This document shows, one piece after another, positions 1-8,390 of a stretch of 64,000 nt of DNA. The stretch lies in assembly GCA_944320235.1 (NCBI GenBank), contig CALUGQ010000034.1:1-64000 (forward strand), in the 5' to 3' direction. This stretch comes from an uncultured Prevotella sp. Its GTDB lineage: Bacteria; Bacteroidota; Bacteroidia; Bacteroidales; Bacteroidaceae. The translations under genes were made by a program, and so were the position numbers. The notes below the pieces were generated by a model. It was given only the letters and a program-made list of their open reading frames with translations, ran no database searches and was not told the DNA's origin. Every line of letters begins with the position of its first letter. Within the stretch, counting starts at the first letter, position 1.

Positions 1-1
1 G

Positions 2-79
2 AAAAAACAGGATTCAATCATAAACACATTGGACTATATTGATGCCTGCTCCATTGTAAAAGGATTTGAGAACAAATAA
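2..79 (+). CDS. C-terminal end of an upstream gene (partial)
   Basis: An open frame runs from the window edge to a TAA stop 14 bases before the next gene and encodes 25 residues ending in GFENK. Its spacing to the next start fits the tail of a preceding gene in the same operon. The fragment is too short to assign a family, and the reading is only moderately certain because 75 open bases can occur by chance. Confidence 0.4.
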   Translation, partial: KKQDSIINTLDYIDACSIVKGFENK

Positions 80-93
80 TTAAAATCAAAAAA

Positions 94-783
94 ATGAAAA
101 TGAAATTATTGACATTGGTAATCAGCCTATTGGCGACCTTTTCCTTGCAAGCGCAAACCAACGACCGATACATTGAAGTGACAGGTACATCGGAAATCGA
201 AATCGTACCCGACAAAATCCATTATCTGATTGAAATCCGCGAATACTTCGAGGAGGAATTTGACGGAAAGTCTAAGCCCGAAGAATATCGTACCAAGGTA
301 CCCTTATCAGAGATAGAACAAGGACTCCGTAAAAATCTTGCTGAAGCAGGTATTAAGCAGGATGCCATCCGGACGCAAGAAATCGGTGACTATTGGCGGA
401 AGCAAGGGCAGGACTTTTTGGTTACCAAGAAATTCGACATTACTTTGACTGACTTCAATCAGATAAATGAGATAATCAAGCACATAGATACGAAAGGCGT
501 CCACACCATGCGCATCGGTGAATTGGAAAACAACGATATTCTTGCCTATCACCAAAAGGGGAAAATTGAAGCATTGAAAGCCGCCAAGCGGAAAGCAACC
601 TATTTGGTAGAGGCATTGGGTAAGAAACTAGGTGATGTGATACGTATTGTGGAAGAAGGGAACAGTAATATTTTCCCGTTCGCGCAAAGCAATGTCATGT
701 CATCCGATGCTGCATCATTCGATAACTTCCGCACTATCCGAAAGAACTATTCCATATTGGTGCGTTTTGAAATCATAGATTAA
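94..783 (+). CDS. SIMPL-domain (DUF541) periplasmic protein
   Basis: The 229-residue product begins with a typical signal peptide (MKMKLLTLVISLLATFSLQAQ region, likely cleaved after residue 20-21), so it is probably exported. The mature part opens with IEVTGTSEIEIVPDKI, the usual start of the SIMPL/DUF541 fold, in which a conserved segment enters a series of oscillating helices and strands. The family is found in the bacterial cell envelope and has no single agreed biochemical function; some members are linked to oxidative or outer-membrane stress. No lipobox is visible, so a soluble periplasmic location is preferred. A strong terminator follows directly. The family call is confident, the role is not. 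Confidence 0.8.
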   Translation: MKMKLLTLVISLLATFSLQAQTNDRYIEVTGTSEIEIVPDKIHYLIEIREYFEEEFDGKSKPEEYRTKVPLSEIEQGLRKNLAEAGIKQDAIRTQEIGDYWRKQGQDFLVTKKFDITLTDFNQINEIIKHIDTKGVHTMRIGELENNDILAYHQKGKIEALKAAKRKATYLVEALGKKLGDVIRIVEEGNSNIFPFAQSNVMSSDAASFDNFRTIRKNYSILVRFEIID

Positions 784-786
784 ATA

Positions 787-834
787 CAAAGCGGACGAAA
801 GAAAAAAGCGATATTCTTCTTTTCGTTCGCTTTG
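787..834 (+). terminator. Intrinsic terminator after the SIMPL gene
   Basis: A long inverted repeat starts 4 bases after the stop codon. The left arm begins CAAAGCGGACGAAAG at 787 and the right arm ends CTTTTCGTTCGCTTTG at 834, with a few mismatches, and a short T-rich stretch follows. Confidence 0.65.
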
Positions 835-905
835 TTTGTGTGCATTTGCATCTGTAAGAGTTACCCGAACAAGCAAAGCGATGCAGACCACGGCAATTAG
901 AACGG

Positions 906-1259
906 TTGTCAAGTCATTACCCCAAGCGAGGTAATTCTTCTAACTCTCTTGATTTCAAGGAGGTATATTCCTTATACAGATTTACGGAAATTTTCTGTAT
1001 TATTGATGAGTTTGACAAGAAATTGGACACGGAAGTGCAAATAACTCTCGCCGCCGAGCGAGTGCTAGGACGGCAAAAGGTAAAGGAACCTCAATGGTTG
1101 GCTGTTGCGAAGCGAGATGATGACCATCCTTGTCTCTGCTACCATTTCGGTAGCTTACCGCAATTTCTAGGGATATTGGGTGTCTACTATCACACTATCA
1201 TGGTAATTTTTATTGACAATAGGCAATTCGCTTTCGATAATTGGCAAGGTTACGATTAA
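906..1259 (+). pseudogene. Decayed IS982-family transposase (N-terminal remnant)
   Basis: The frame contains RFTEIFCIIDEFDKKLD, which matches the N-terminal region of IS982-type DDE transposases as I know them (FTEIF, then a D-E-F/C core). The next family blocks appear only after frame changes: SEMMTILV is read in another frame near 1112-1136, and CYHFGSLPQF is read in the annotated frame near 1138-1167. The catalytic DDE region is missing altogether, since the frame ends after about 117 codons compared with about 300 in an intact element. I therefore read it as a frameshifted, truncated fossil, not a functional gene. No intact terminal inverted repeats were found by eye. The assignment rests on remembered family motifs and is fairly confident. 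Confidence 0.65.
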
Positions 1260-1567
1260 AGTGCAATGCATTGCCATCCAAAATAGGCTGTTTTATAATA
1301 TGAAACGGGTAGTTTTGTCAATCAAAACAGCACATTTCGTATCTGCCTATAATTAAAATAGTTATAAATTATAATTCAAGTTTATAATTTATCATACAAA
1401 TATGGCTTTAATTTTTGCCAAACAAATGGCTAGAAATTATGGATGAGAATGAAATGCACAATAATTAAATCCGCTTATCATTTGGGGATTATAGTTTTAG
1501 TACGTTTTGATTGGCAAAACAGACTTGAAAATTTTGCCATTTGGCTTAATTGGCGTAACTTTGCGCA
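1260..1567. other. Gene-free stretch before pcrA
   Basis: This is an AT-rich spacer of about 300 bases. It holds an 8-base inverted repeat, GCTGTTTT at 1287-1294 and AAAACAGC at 1324-1331, related to motifs in other gene-free intervals of the window. Its last part holds the pcrA promoter. The first part may be further decayed IS982 sequence. Confidence 0.5.
1533..1563 (+). promoter_or_regulatory. Bacteroidetes-type promoter of pcrA (near-leaderless)
   Basis: TTTG at 1533-1536 and TAACTTTG at 1556-1563 are separated by exactly 19 bases, a full match to the known Bacteroidetes -33/-7 pattern. Transcription would start about 4-7 bases after the box, at or next to the ATG at 1568, so the mRNA would have little or no 5' leader. 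Confidence 0.75.
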
Positions 1568-3988
1568 ATGAATGAAGACATATTAGCCCATCTTAATGAT
1601 AGTCAGCGTGAAGCTGTATTGTATTGTGACGGGCCGGAGCTGGTAATTGCTGGTGCCGGTTCGGGTAAAACACGTGTGCTTACCTATAAGATAGCCCATC
1701 TTCTGAACATCGGTTACCAACCGTGGAACATCATGGCACTCACTTTCACCAACAAGGCTGCTGCAGAAATGAAAGATAGGATATGCAAGCTGGTTGGACA
1801 TGACAAATCGCGTTTGCTGAACATGGGTACATTCCATTCGATTTTTTCGAGGATATTGCGAGCCGAAGCTGAAAAACTTGGTTATGGCCATGACTTTACC
1901 ATCTATGACCAGGGTGACTCACGTTCGCTTGTGAAAACTATCATAAAAGAAATGGGGCTTGACGAGAAACAATACGTTCACACCTCCGTGGCAGACCGTA
2001 TAAGTATGGCCAAAAACCATTTACTGACACCTCAAGCTTATGCGAGAGGCGAGCAGGCGAAGCTTGATATGCAAAAGCATACACCTGAAATAAAAAACAT
2101 TTATGAGCGGTATGCTGCACGATGCAAGCAGGCCAATGCAATGGATTTTGATGACTTGTTGCTAAATACATATATGTTGTTTGCACAGCATGATGAAATA
2201 AGGTTGAACTATGCTGATAGATTTAGGTATATCCTAGTTGACGAGTATCAAGACACCAACTTTGTTCAGCAGGCTATAGTGATGCAACTAACACGAGAGC
2301 ACAGGCATATTTGCGTTGTTGGTGATGATGCGCAGAGCATTTATGGCTTCAGAGGGGCCAATATTGACAACATCCTTAATTTCACAGAGTCATTTGGCGA
2401 TGCCAAGTCGTTTAAGCTTGAGCAGAATTACCGCTCTACTCAAATGATAGTACAGGCTGCCAACAGCTTGATAAGCCATAATGTGAGGCAGATACCCAAA
2501 AAGGTATTCAGTGATAACGAGAAAGGTGATAAAATCGTTTTCAAACAAGCATACAGCGATAGGGAAGAATCAGCAATTGTATGCAAGGAAATAAAGAATT
2601 TAATGAAGAGGGAAGGAGGTGGCTTTGGCGACTTTGCCATCCTATACAGGACAAACTCTCAAAGTAGAAGCTTCGAGGAGGAAATGCGAAAGGAAAATAT
2701 CCCGTACCGTGTTTTCGGTGGGCTCAGCTTTTATCAACGGAAAGAAATAAAGGATATAATTGCTTACTTCAGACTTGTTACTAATCCTAATGATGAAGAA
2801 GCTTTTAGACGTGTCATCAACTATCCGGCGCGGGGCATCGGCGATACAACAATGACAAAGATAGCCATGGCTTCAAACGCACATGATGCAAGCCTATGGT
2901 CTATTGTGTGTCAACCTGTTTTTTATGGTCTCGAGTTGAACAAAGGAACTTTAGCAAAATTAGAGAAATTCTGCTTAATGGTTTCCCAATGGAAAGAAAA
3001 ACTTCATATGCTGGATGCATATCAGCTCGGCCAGGAGATAATAAGGGATAGCGGAATTAGCAAGGAGATTTATGGCAAACACGAACCTGAAGACCTTGCC
3101 AGACAGGAAAATGTAGTAGAGTTTCTTGCAGGCATGCAAGATTATGTTGAAAGCAGGCGCGAGGAAGGCCTTCTTGACAATGTTTTCTTGCCAGATTTCT
3201 TGCAGGAAGTTGCTATGTTAACCGACTTGGACAGTGATTCTGAAGATGAAGACGGTGAGCGTGTATCGCTGATGACAATACATAGTGCCAAAGGACTAGA
3301 ATTCCCCACGGTTTTTATTGTTGGCCTCGAGGACAATATTTTCCCTTCGCCTATGAGCAGTGACAGTGTCCGTGGACTTGAGGAGGAGCGGCGTTTGTTT
3401 TACGTGGCTTTGACAAGGGCTGAGAAACGGTGCTTCCTCACTTGTGCACAAAATAGATTCAGGTATGGGAAAGTGGAATTTGGTAATCCTTCAAGGTTTC
3501 TTGAAGACATAGATCCTGCTTATATAAGGATGGAGCTGATAGGTAATACTGATAGCTATCGCTGGCCGATGACATATAGGAAAAGTGTAGGTAACAATCA
3601 TGATGAAAAACCGGGGTGGATGCAAAACCCGCACCCTGTGGCATCTCAGTTCAAGGCAGACCCAATGCGCAGGATGGTACCACCAAAGCAAGAACGTCCG
3701 ATGCCGCCCAATTTGTCAAGCACATTCATTGAAAAAATAGAGACTGTAAAGCTTCTGCACTTGAAACCAATGCCCCGAATAAACAAGTCTGAGCTTACTA
3801 CTGAAATCGCTGATGGCGTATCTGACATTTGTGTAGGCAGCATCATAGAACATCAGAGATTTGGTGTCGGTACCGTGATAATGCTTGAGGGTTTGGGAGA
3901 AAACCTTAAGGCTACTGTTCAATTTGATAACTCTGGAATAAAACAGTTGCTGATGAAATTCGCACGGTATAAAGTTGTCAAGCGATAA
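1568..3988 (+). CDS. pcrA: ATP-dependent DNA helicase PcrA/UvrD
   Basis: This is a superfamily 1A 3'-5' DNA helicase that unwinds DNA in nucleotide-excision and mismatch repair and clears replication conflicts. The 806-residue protein has Walker A GAGSGKT at residues 29-35, motif II DEYQD near residue 225, GDDAQSIYGFRGA (motif III region), and motif VI RLFYVALTRAEK in the second RecA-like domain. The last 50 residues (GSIIEHQRFGVGTV...) form the Tudor-like C-terminal domain of PcrA that contacts RNA polymerase. Length is normal for the family (720-800). The start is fixed because the family begins almost at once with the LNDSQREAV motif and the promoter abuts the ATG. The gene is monocistronic and ends in a terminator shared with a small convergent gene. 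Confidence 0.95.
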   Translation: MNEDILAHLNDSQREAVLYCDGPELVIAGAGSGKTRVLTYKIAHLLNIGYQPWNIMALTFTNKAAAEMKDRICKLVGHDKSRLLNMGTFHSIFSRILRAEAEKLGYGHDFTIYDQGDSRSLVKTIIKEMGLDEKQYVHTSVADRISMAKNHLLTPQAYARGEQAKLDMQKHTPEIKNIYERYAARCKQANAMDFDDLLLNTYMLFAQHDEIRLNYADRFRYILVDEYQDTNFVQQAIVMQLTREHRHICVVGDDAQSIYGFRGANIDNILNFTESFGDAKSFKLEQNYRSTQMIVQAANSLISHNVRQIPKKVFSDNEKGDKIVFKQAYSDREESAIVCKEIKNLMKREGGGFGDFAILYRTNSQSRSFEEEMRKENIPYRVFGGLSFYQRKEIKDIIAYFRLVTNPNDEEAFRRVINYPARGIGDTTMTKIAMASNAHDASLWSIVCQPVFYGLELNKGTLAKLEKFCLMVSQWKEKLHMLDAYQLGQEIIRDSGISKEIYGKHEPEDLARQENVVEFLAGMQDYVESRREEGLLDNVFLPDFLQEVAMLTDLDSDSEDEDGERVSLMTIHSAKGLEFPTVFIVGLEDNIFPSPMSSDSVRGLEEERRLFYVALTRAEKRCFLTCAQNRFRYGKVEFGNPSRFLEDIDPAYIRMELIGNTDSYRWPMTYRKSVGNNHDEKPGWMQNPHPVASQFKADPMRRMVPPKQERPMPPNLSSTFIEKIETVKLLHLKPMPRINKSELTTEIADGVSDICVGSIIEHQRFGVGTVIMLEGLGENLKATVQFDNSGIKQLLMKFARYKVVKR

Positions 3989-4021
3989 CATTACCACCGA
4001 AAAACAATTGCCGAAAAAACC

Positions 4022-4153
4022 TTATAAAGCATCGTCTTCAGGCCGTACCGGAAGACGATGCTTTAATTTCGGCAAATGTTTTTTCTTTCGCAGATAGGCT
4101 TCTTTTTTTTGCTCGTATTCTTCCCTGTGGCGTTCTAGAAAATTGTCTGCCAT
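4022..4153 (-). CDS. Small conserved-looking protein, 43 residues
   Basis: A 44-codon frame starts with ATG 6 bases after the DUF4270 stop and reads MADNFLERHREEYEQKKEAY and onward, ending RPEDDAL. It is very basic and charged with no membrane segment. Small Bacteroidetes proteins with a MADN-[YF]-LE...EEY start are familiar to me, which supports it as a real gene; the function is unknown. The final codons are written across the arms of the hairpin at 4026-4064, so the coding end and the terminator share sequence. It is probably translated from the same transcript as the two genes upstream of it. The moderate confidence reflects its size. Confidence 0.6.
   Translation of the reverse strand: MADNFLERHREEYEQKKEAYLRKKKHLPKLKHRLPVRPEDDAL
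4026..4064. terminator. Bidirectional hairpin between pcrA and the DUF4270 operon
   Basis: Perfect 14-base arms, AAAGCATCGTCTTC at 4026-4039 and its complement at 4051-4064, enclose an 11-base loop. It lies 38 bases after the pcrA stop and inside the 3' end of the convergent 43-residue gene. On the minus strand the exit is followed by a T-rich run. Confidence 0.75.
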
Positions 4154-4159
4154 TTTAAG

Positions 4160-5623
4160 TTATTGCTTTGTGGTTCTGCTATATATCACGCTGATAGTAA
4201 TAGGATCATATGGGTTTGATGAACCACCAACCAGTTTTGCACTTTTCAATGACATTTCGTTTGTGACGTTTGTAATTGAAGATGTACCTCCCGAAGAAGA
4301 ACTGGTTGTAGAAACAGCTACAGGTACCAATACAGCTTTATTCCAATCTTCAGATTTCGTTCCGTTTTTCTTAACGTTATACATATGAGTTATAAGGTTG
4401 GAAATGTTGTTGAAAGTATATGTATTGTTACTGCTGTTGTATGTTCCAATAAACGACGTTGTGTTATTGGGTATATTTTTGTTTTCAAAAAAGCTATATA
4501 AACTGTCTTTGGGCAACATCAGTACATATTCTGGCTCACCAAAAGCCTCTGCATCTGTCTGGTTCATGCACTGGAAAACCACTCTTGCTCCACTTAATGT
4601 ATCATTCTCGTGTCCATACTTAATATCGTCAACAGGCAATGTAACTTCAGTAAAAATTCCCGCAGGAGTCTTAAGGTGTGTACATGATTCATCTGAGGCC
4701 AATTCTGTTAGACGGTCTTTGTCTGTGTCGATATGAGTAGTTTGCATGACCTCTTCCGTTCCCGACAAAAGTGTGTTGCCATGGTAAACAGAATCTTCAT
4801 AAATGTAGTTATAAAAAAACACTAATTCAGTAAGGTATACTTCAGACATAACTCCAAGGCCGTCTGTAGATTTTATGTAAAAGCCAGGGCATACATTATG
4901 TATGAAATTATAGGAGTTCTTGAAGTTTTCAGGATTCTCATAATATTTTCTCATGATGTAAGTACCATAGTTCTTATATTCATTTCCGTCTTTGTCACGA
5001 TACCTTTCGTTTAATGGTATCATAACAGACTCCATGTTGGTTTTGTCTTTTATCAGTGCCCTTGCGCTGTCGCTTAAGTTCAAATCAAGCGTAGTGTACA
5101 TTTTGTTTTTCCTAATAGCATTGGCATCTTGCCTAAGCATTCCGTTGGCCTCAGGGTCAAAGTTTGAGTAATAAAGCTTGCCTTCTTCAACAGGCTTTCC
5201 CATTTCCATTGCCGTTAATCTCATAGAATTGAGGGTGTCCCCAATTGAAGAATAAAAATATATTTGCAGTCTGCATGAATCTGCTATGATATTCCCATTC
5301 TCTACACTTGTTATACTATCTTTATCAGGCAAGAATGAAGAACCATCTAACGACTCAAGAACTGCAAATTGTGTAGTATAATTGCTTGTTACGTATGCCC
5401 CTGTTTCAGGGTCTTTGATGTGTCCGAGATAGCTATATTGACTTCTGGACAAAACAGAATCAGCAATAATTGATCGCGTTGAGACATAGAATGTGTCAGT
5501 GAGAATCACGAAACGGTCAGCCTCGCTAGTCAGAGAATTGCCTATCGTATCGGTATTGTCATCGCAAGAAGAAAAGAAAGCCATGATTGCCATGGCTATA
5601 CAAAGCATATGTTTTGCTTTCAT
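4160..5623 (-). CDS. DUF4270 family lipoprotein
   Basis: The 487-residue product begins with a signal peptide ending in the lipobox FFSSC (Cys near residue 20), so it should be lipid-anchored, most likely in the outer membrane. The body, with DNTDTIGNSL just after the Cys and the long beta-rich remainder, matches the DUF4270 family of Bacteroidetes. The family's function is not established. As is common in this order, it is encoded just downstream of a one-domain starch-synthase-like gene, and that pair sits divergent from panC. The link between the two proteins is unexplained. A serine/threonine-rich stretch near residues 440-455 may be a flexible linker. Confidence 0.8.
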   Translation of the reverse strand: MKAKHMLCIAMAIMAFFSSCDDNTDTIGNSLTSEADRFVILTDTFYVSTRSIIADSVLSRSQYSYLGHIKDPETGAYVTSNYTTQFAVLESLDGSSFLPDKDSITSVENGNIIADSCRLQIYFYSSIGDTLNSMRLTAMEMGKPVEEGKLYYSNFDPEANGMLRQDANAIRKNKMYTTLDLNLSDSARALIKDKTNMESVMIPLNERYRDKDGNEYKNYGTYIMRKYYENPENFKNSYNFIHNVCPGFYIKSTDGLGVMSEVYLTELVFFYNYIYEDSVYHGNTLLSGTEEVMQTTHIDTDKDRLTELASDESCTHLKTPAGIFTEVTLPVDDIKYGHENDTLSGARVVFQCMNQTDAEAFGEPEYVLMLPKDSLYSFFENKNIPNNTTSFIGTYNSSNNTYTFNNISNLITHMYNVKKNGTKSEDWNKAVLVPVAVSTTSSSSGGTSSITNVTNEMSLKSAKLVGGSSNPYDPITISVIYSRTTKQ

Positions 5624-5683
5624 TGTTTGTCTATTTGTTTTGTTTGGGCTTTTTCCTCTACTTGAAAAAATTAAGCAGTACCT

Positions 5684-6493
5684 TCACGTTCTTTGGCAAA
5701 TTTCGTCATAAAAAGCCTCATATCTATCTACATATTGTTCTCCCGGGTAGCTTAGTACAGGAACATGACGCTCATTTGCGTACTCAATCAATTTTGGGCA
5801 GGCATTTTTGCTGGCTTGTATTATGCCATCAGAATAATCAATCGCTAGCTTACTTAATTCTTCATAGCCAAAATTGTCATCGTACTTTGTAAGCAATTCA
5901 GCATTGGCCTCACGGAACTCAAGGCACTTCTTGAAATCATTGCCAAAATCTTTCTTTAGAGATTGAGAGAATACAGAGGTTACGATTTTTGCATTTGCAA
6001 ATGAAGGTTCTTCTTTATATGCCGTTTTGACATAAAAAGGAACAACAGCACTCATCCAGCCTTGGCAATGGATTACTTCAGGAACCCACCTTAACTTCTT
6101 GACAGTCTCCAACACACCCCTGGCAAAAAAGATGGCCCTTTCCCCATTGTCAGCATAATCTTCTCCTGTTTCGTCTACTTCCATTTGCCTTTTAGTGAAA
6201 TAATCATCATTGTCTATGAAATAGACCTGGATTCGTGATGCTTGTATGGATGCAACTTTAATAATCAGTGGATGATCTGTGTCGTTTATTATAAGATTCA
6301 TCCCAGAAAGGCGGATTACCTCGTGTAACTGCCCACGCCGTTCGTTTATGTTACCCCATTTGGGCATGAAAGTTCTAATTTCGTGTCCTTTTTCCTGTAT
6401 GGCCTGTGGCAATTCTCGTCCCATGAGTGAAATTTCACTCTCAGGAACATAAGGTGATATTTCCTGGTTGATGAATAATATTTTTCTTGCCAT
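5684..6493 (-). CDS. Glycogen/starch synthase-like protein (GT5 N-terminal domain only)
   Basis: The product resembles the N-terminal Rossmann half of GT5 glycogen/starch synthases: it starts MARKILFINQEISPYVPESE, contains GRELPQAIQEKGHEIRTFMPKWG, and has VIHCQGWMSAVVP where full enzymes have the HCHDW region. At about 269 residues it ends before the C-terminal GT-B domain that carries the conserved glutamate and most of the ADP-glucose site, so normal polymerase activity is doubtful. Such short forms are widespread in Bacteroidetes. The start at 6493 is preferred to an ATG at 6511, because a -7 box at 6514-6521 would place the transcript start between them. It is probably co-transcribed with the DUF4270 gene. 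Confidence 0.75.
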   Translation of the reverse strand: MARKILFINQEISPYVPESEISLMGRELPQAIQEKGHEIRTFMPKWGNINERRGQLHEVIRLSGMNLIINDTDHPLIIKVASIQASRIQVYFIDNDDYFTKRQMEVDETGEDYADNGERAIFFARGVLETVKKLRWVPEVIHCQGWMSAVVPFYVKTAYKEEPSFANAKIVTSVFSQSLKKDFGNDFKKCLEFREANAELLTKYDDNFGYEELSKLAIDYSDGIIQASKNACPKLIEYANERHVPVLSYPGEQYVDRYEAFYDEICQRT

Positions 6494-6513
6494 TGCTTGT
6501 ATTTTTTGCACTG

Positions 6514-6521
6514 CAAAGTTA
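6514..6521 (-). promoter_or_regulatory. -7 element for the GT5-like/DUF4270 operon
   Basis: CAAAGTTA on the plus strand reads TAACTTTG on the minus strand, a full -7 box about 20 bases before the chosen start. No good -33 TTTG is visible at the expected distance, so this is a half-site. Confidence 0.5.
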
Positions 6522-6675
6522 CAAAAATAATTTTGTATTAAAGAATAATGGGAATGTGTTTTTATGAAAAATAGGGGTTTGTTTGCTATATTTTTCGACT
6601 ATTCCTTTCGGGTTTGCCAAAAAAGTTGTTATTTTGCAGTCGAATTCCGAAGTGACGTTTAAAACGTTTATTTAA

Positions 6676-7524
6676 ATGAAAGTATTTCATACAAATGTGG
6701 ATTTGCAAAACGAGCTTTTTGAAGCTCGCAAGCAAGGAAAAAGCATCGGGCTTGTTCCGACTATGGGAGCACTGCATGAAGGCCACGCCTCGTTGGTGCG
6801 AAGAGCTGTTTTAGAAAACGATTTGACCGTTGTTTCTGTTTTTGTCAATCCAACCCAGTTTAATGACAAATCTGACTTGCAGAGTTATCCGCGCAATCTA
6901 AATGCAGACTGTAAGTTGTTGGAGTCTTGTGGAGCGGACTATGTATTTGCCCCGACTGTCGAGGAAATGTACCCTCAGCCAGACAAACGCCATTTTGAAT
7001 TTCCGCCAATAACAACTGTCATGGAAGGGAAACATAGGCCAGGGCATTTCAATGGCGTATGCCAAGTTGTTAGCCGGTTGTTTTATATAGTGCGTCCAAT
7101 ACTGGCATATTTTGGAGAAAAAGATTGGCAGCAAATTGCTGTCGTGAAAGCAATGGTCAAGAGCCTAGGTCTTGGTGTTACCATTGTGGAATGCCCTATT
7201 GTTCGCGAAGATGACGGCTTGGCCCGTTCCAGCCGTAACTTATTGCTAAGCCGCGATGAAAGATTAATAGCCCCGGAAATATTCAAAAAGTTAAATGAGA
7301 GCATTGAATACTCTCACAATCATTCGGTTAAGGAGACCCATGATTTTGTGGTGTCAGGAATCAATGCCGTATGCGGACTTGAGGTTGAGTATTTCTCGAT
7401 AGTTAGTGGTGATACATTGCAAGATGTAGAATCATGGGATGAGGCAGTGCACATTGTTGGGTGCATCACTGTATATTGCGGGAAACGCCCTGTAAGGCTT
7501 ATCGATCACATAAAATACAAGTGA
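6676..7524 (+). CDS. panC: Pantothenate synthetase (pantoate--beta-alanine ligase)
   Basis: PanC condenses pantoate with beta-alanine using ATP to make pantothenate, the precursor of coenzyme A, in the cytoplasm. The 282-residue protein has the expected length. It shows the nucleotidyl-transferase motif [10 protein letters not shown] at residues 28-37, [10 protein letters not shown], the pantoate/ATP loop FGEKDWQQ, and RSSRNLLLS in the KMSKS-like position. The gene is followed after 2 bases by panD, which supplies the beta-alanine, so the two form a tight operon. panB is not in this window. The gene is divergent from the GT5-like/DUF4270 operon, and the promoter must lie in the 180-base spacer, where only weak matches are seen. 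Confidence 0.96.
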   Translation: MKVFHTNVDLQNELFEARKQGKSIGLVPTMGALHEGHASLVRRAVLENDLTVVSVFVNPTQFNDKSDLQSYPRNLNADCKLLESCGADYVFAPTVEEMYPQPDKRHFEFPPITTVMEGKHRPGHFNGVCQVVSRLFYIVRPILAYFGEKDWQQIAVVKAMVKSLGLGVTIVECPIVREDDGLARSSRNLLLSRDERLIAPEIFKKLNESIEYSHNHSVKETHDFVVSGINAVCGLEVEYFSIVSGDTLQDVESWDEAVHIVGCITVYCGKRPVRLIDHIKYK

Positions 7525-7526
7525 AA

Positions 7527-7871
7527 ATGATGATAGAAGTTTTAAAGTCAAAGCTTCATTGTGTCACCGTCACCGAGGCTAATCTCAACTATATGGGAAG
7601 CATAACAATTGACGAAGACCTGATGGATGCTGCGGGGATGATTGCAGGAGAGAAAGTGCAAATTGTCGATAACAACAATGGAGAACGTTTTGAGACATAT
7701 ATAATCAAAGGTGAAAGAGGGTCTGGGGCAATCTGCCTCAATGGAGCGGCTGCGCGCAAAGTACAGGTAGGTGACGTTTGCATAATCATTGCATACGCGC
7801 TAATGGACTTTGAAGAAGCTAAGAGTTTTACCCCCACAATTGTATTCCCGAAAGAAGGCAACAAGTTGTAA
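7527..7871 (+). CDS. panD: Aspartate 1-decarboxylase
   Basis: PanD makes beta-alanine from aspartate. It is a pyruvoyl enzyme that cleaves itself between Gly24 and Ser25; here the site reads NYMGSITID with G24 and S25 in the exact expected positions when the first of the two adjacent ATGs is used. Other conserved parts are [28 protein letters not shown] and CLNGAAAR, which carries residues of the active centre. The length of 114 residues is normal. It begins 2 bases after panC ends. A long bidirectional terminator separates it from the convergent biotin-carrier gene. Confidence 0.96.
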   Translation: MMIEVLKSKLHCVTVTEANLNYMGSITIDEDLMDAAGMIAGEKVQIVDNNNGERFETYIIKGERGSGAICLNGAAARKVQVGDVCIIIAYALMDFEEAKSFTPTIVFPKEGNKL

Positions 7872-7886
7872 AGAGACGATTATAAG

Positions 7887-7941
7887 ACGGCAATCCCAAC
7901 AATAGGCATAAACTAATTAACTATGCCGTTGGGATTGCCGT
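7887..7941. terminator. Bidirectional terminator between panD and the methylmalonyl-CoA operon
   Basis: Perfect 14-base arms, ACGGCAATCCCAAC at 7887-7900 and its complement at 7928-7941, with an additional inner 6-base stem (GGCATA 7905-7910 and TATGCC 7922-7927). It serves both convergent genes. Confidence 0.8.
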
Positions 7942-7948
7942 TTAAGAT

Positions 7949-8380
7949 TCACTCTATTGCAACCAAGACATCGCCTTCCATTACGCTTTGGCCAGGTTGT
8001 ACCAATATTTCAGTTACTTTGCCGCCTTTTTCTGCTTCAAGGTTGTTGGCCATCTTCATAGCTTCAAGCACAACGACAGTGTCCCCCGCTTTAACCTCAG
8101 CTCCTACAGCCACAGGTATTTCTGTTATTACACCAGGCAGCGGTGCCTTTACTGCATTTTGATAGTTACGTTTGCTCGTGTTTATGCTTGGCGTTGATGG
8201 CTGGCTTGCCTGCACTGTTGGTGGAACCACTTTCACTTTCGGTTTTTCCGGCACAGTCTCTTTTTCCATTTCGACACTGTAGGCCTCACCGTTGACAATG
8301 ACTGTTGCGACATTGCCAGTAATGTCTCCAACACTCACTTCATATTTATTCCCGTTAATCGTATACTTGTATTCTTTCAT
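7949..8380 (-). CDS. Biotin carboxyl carrier subunit of a decarboxylase/acyl-CoA carboxylase
   Basis: This 143-residue protein carries a C-terminal biotinyl domain with the canonical EAMKM motif; the biotinylated lysine is K109. The N-terminal part is followed by a Pro/Ala/Ser/Thr-rich hinge (about residues 45-75) that lets the domain swing between active sites. It shuttles CO2 removed by the carboxyltransferase encoded two genes upstream. It is the last gene of the mce-mmdA cluster, and in sodium-pumping decarboxylases it would pass CO2 to a membrane beta subunit, which is not encoded next to it here. Assignment as methylmalonyl-CoA decarboxylase gamma/biotin subunit is by context. Confidence 0.88.
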   Translation of the reverse strand: MKEYKYTINGNKYEVSVGDITGNVATVIVNGEAYSVEMEKETVPEKPKVKVVPPTVQASQPSTPSINTSKRNYQNAVKAPLPGVITEIPVAVGAEVKAGDTVVVLEAMKMANNLEAEKGGKVTEILVQPGQSVMEGDVLVAIE

Positions 8381-8390
8381 GTGTGCATAG

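Noticed and set aside
6601-6675. Promoter of panC
   Set aside because: A TTTG and a TATTTTG-like box are present, but the spacing and the box are both off, so no promoter is listed.
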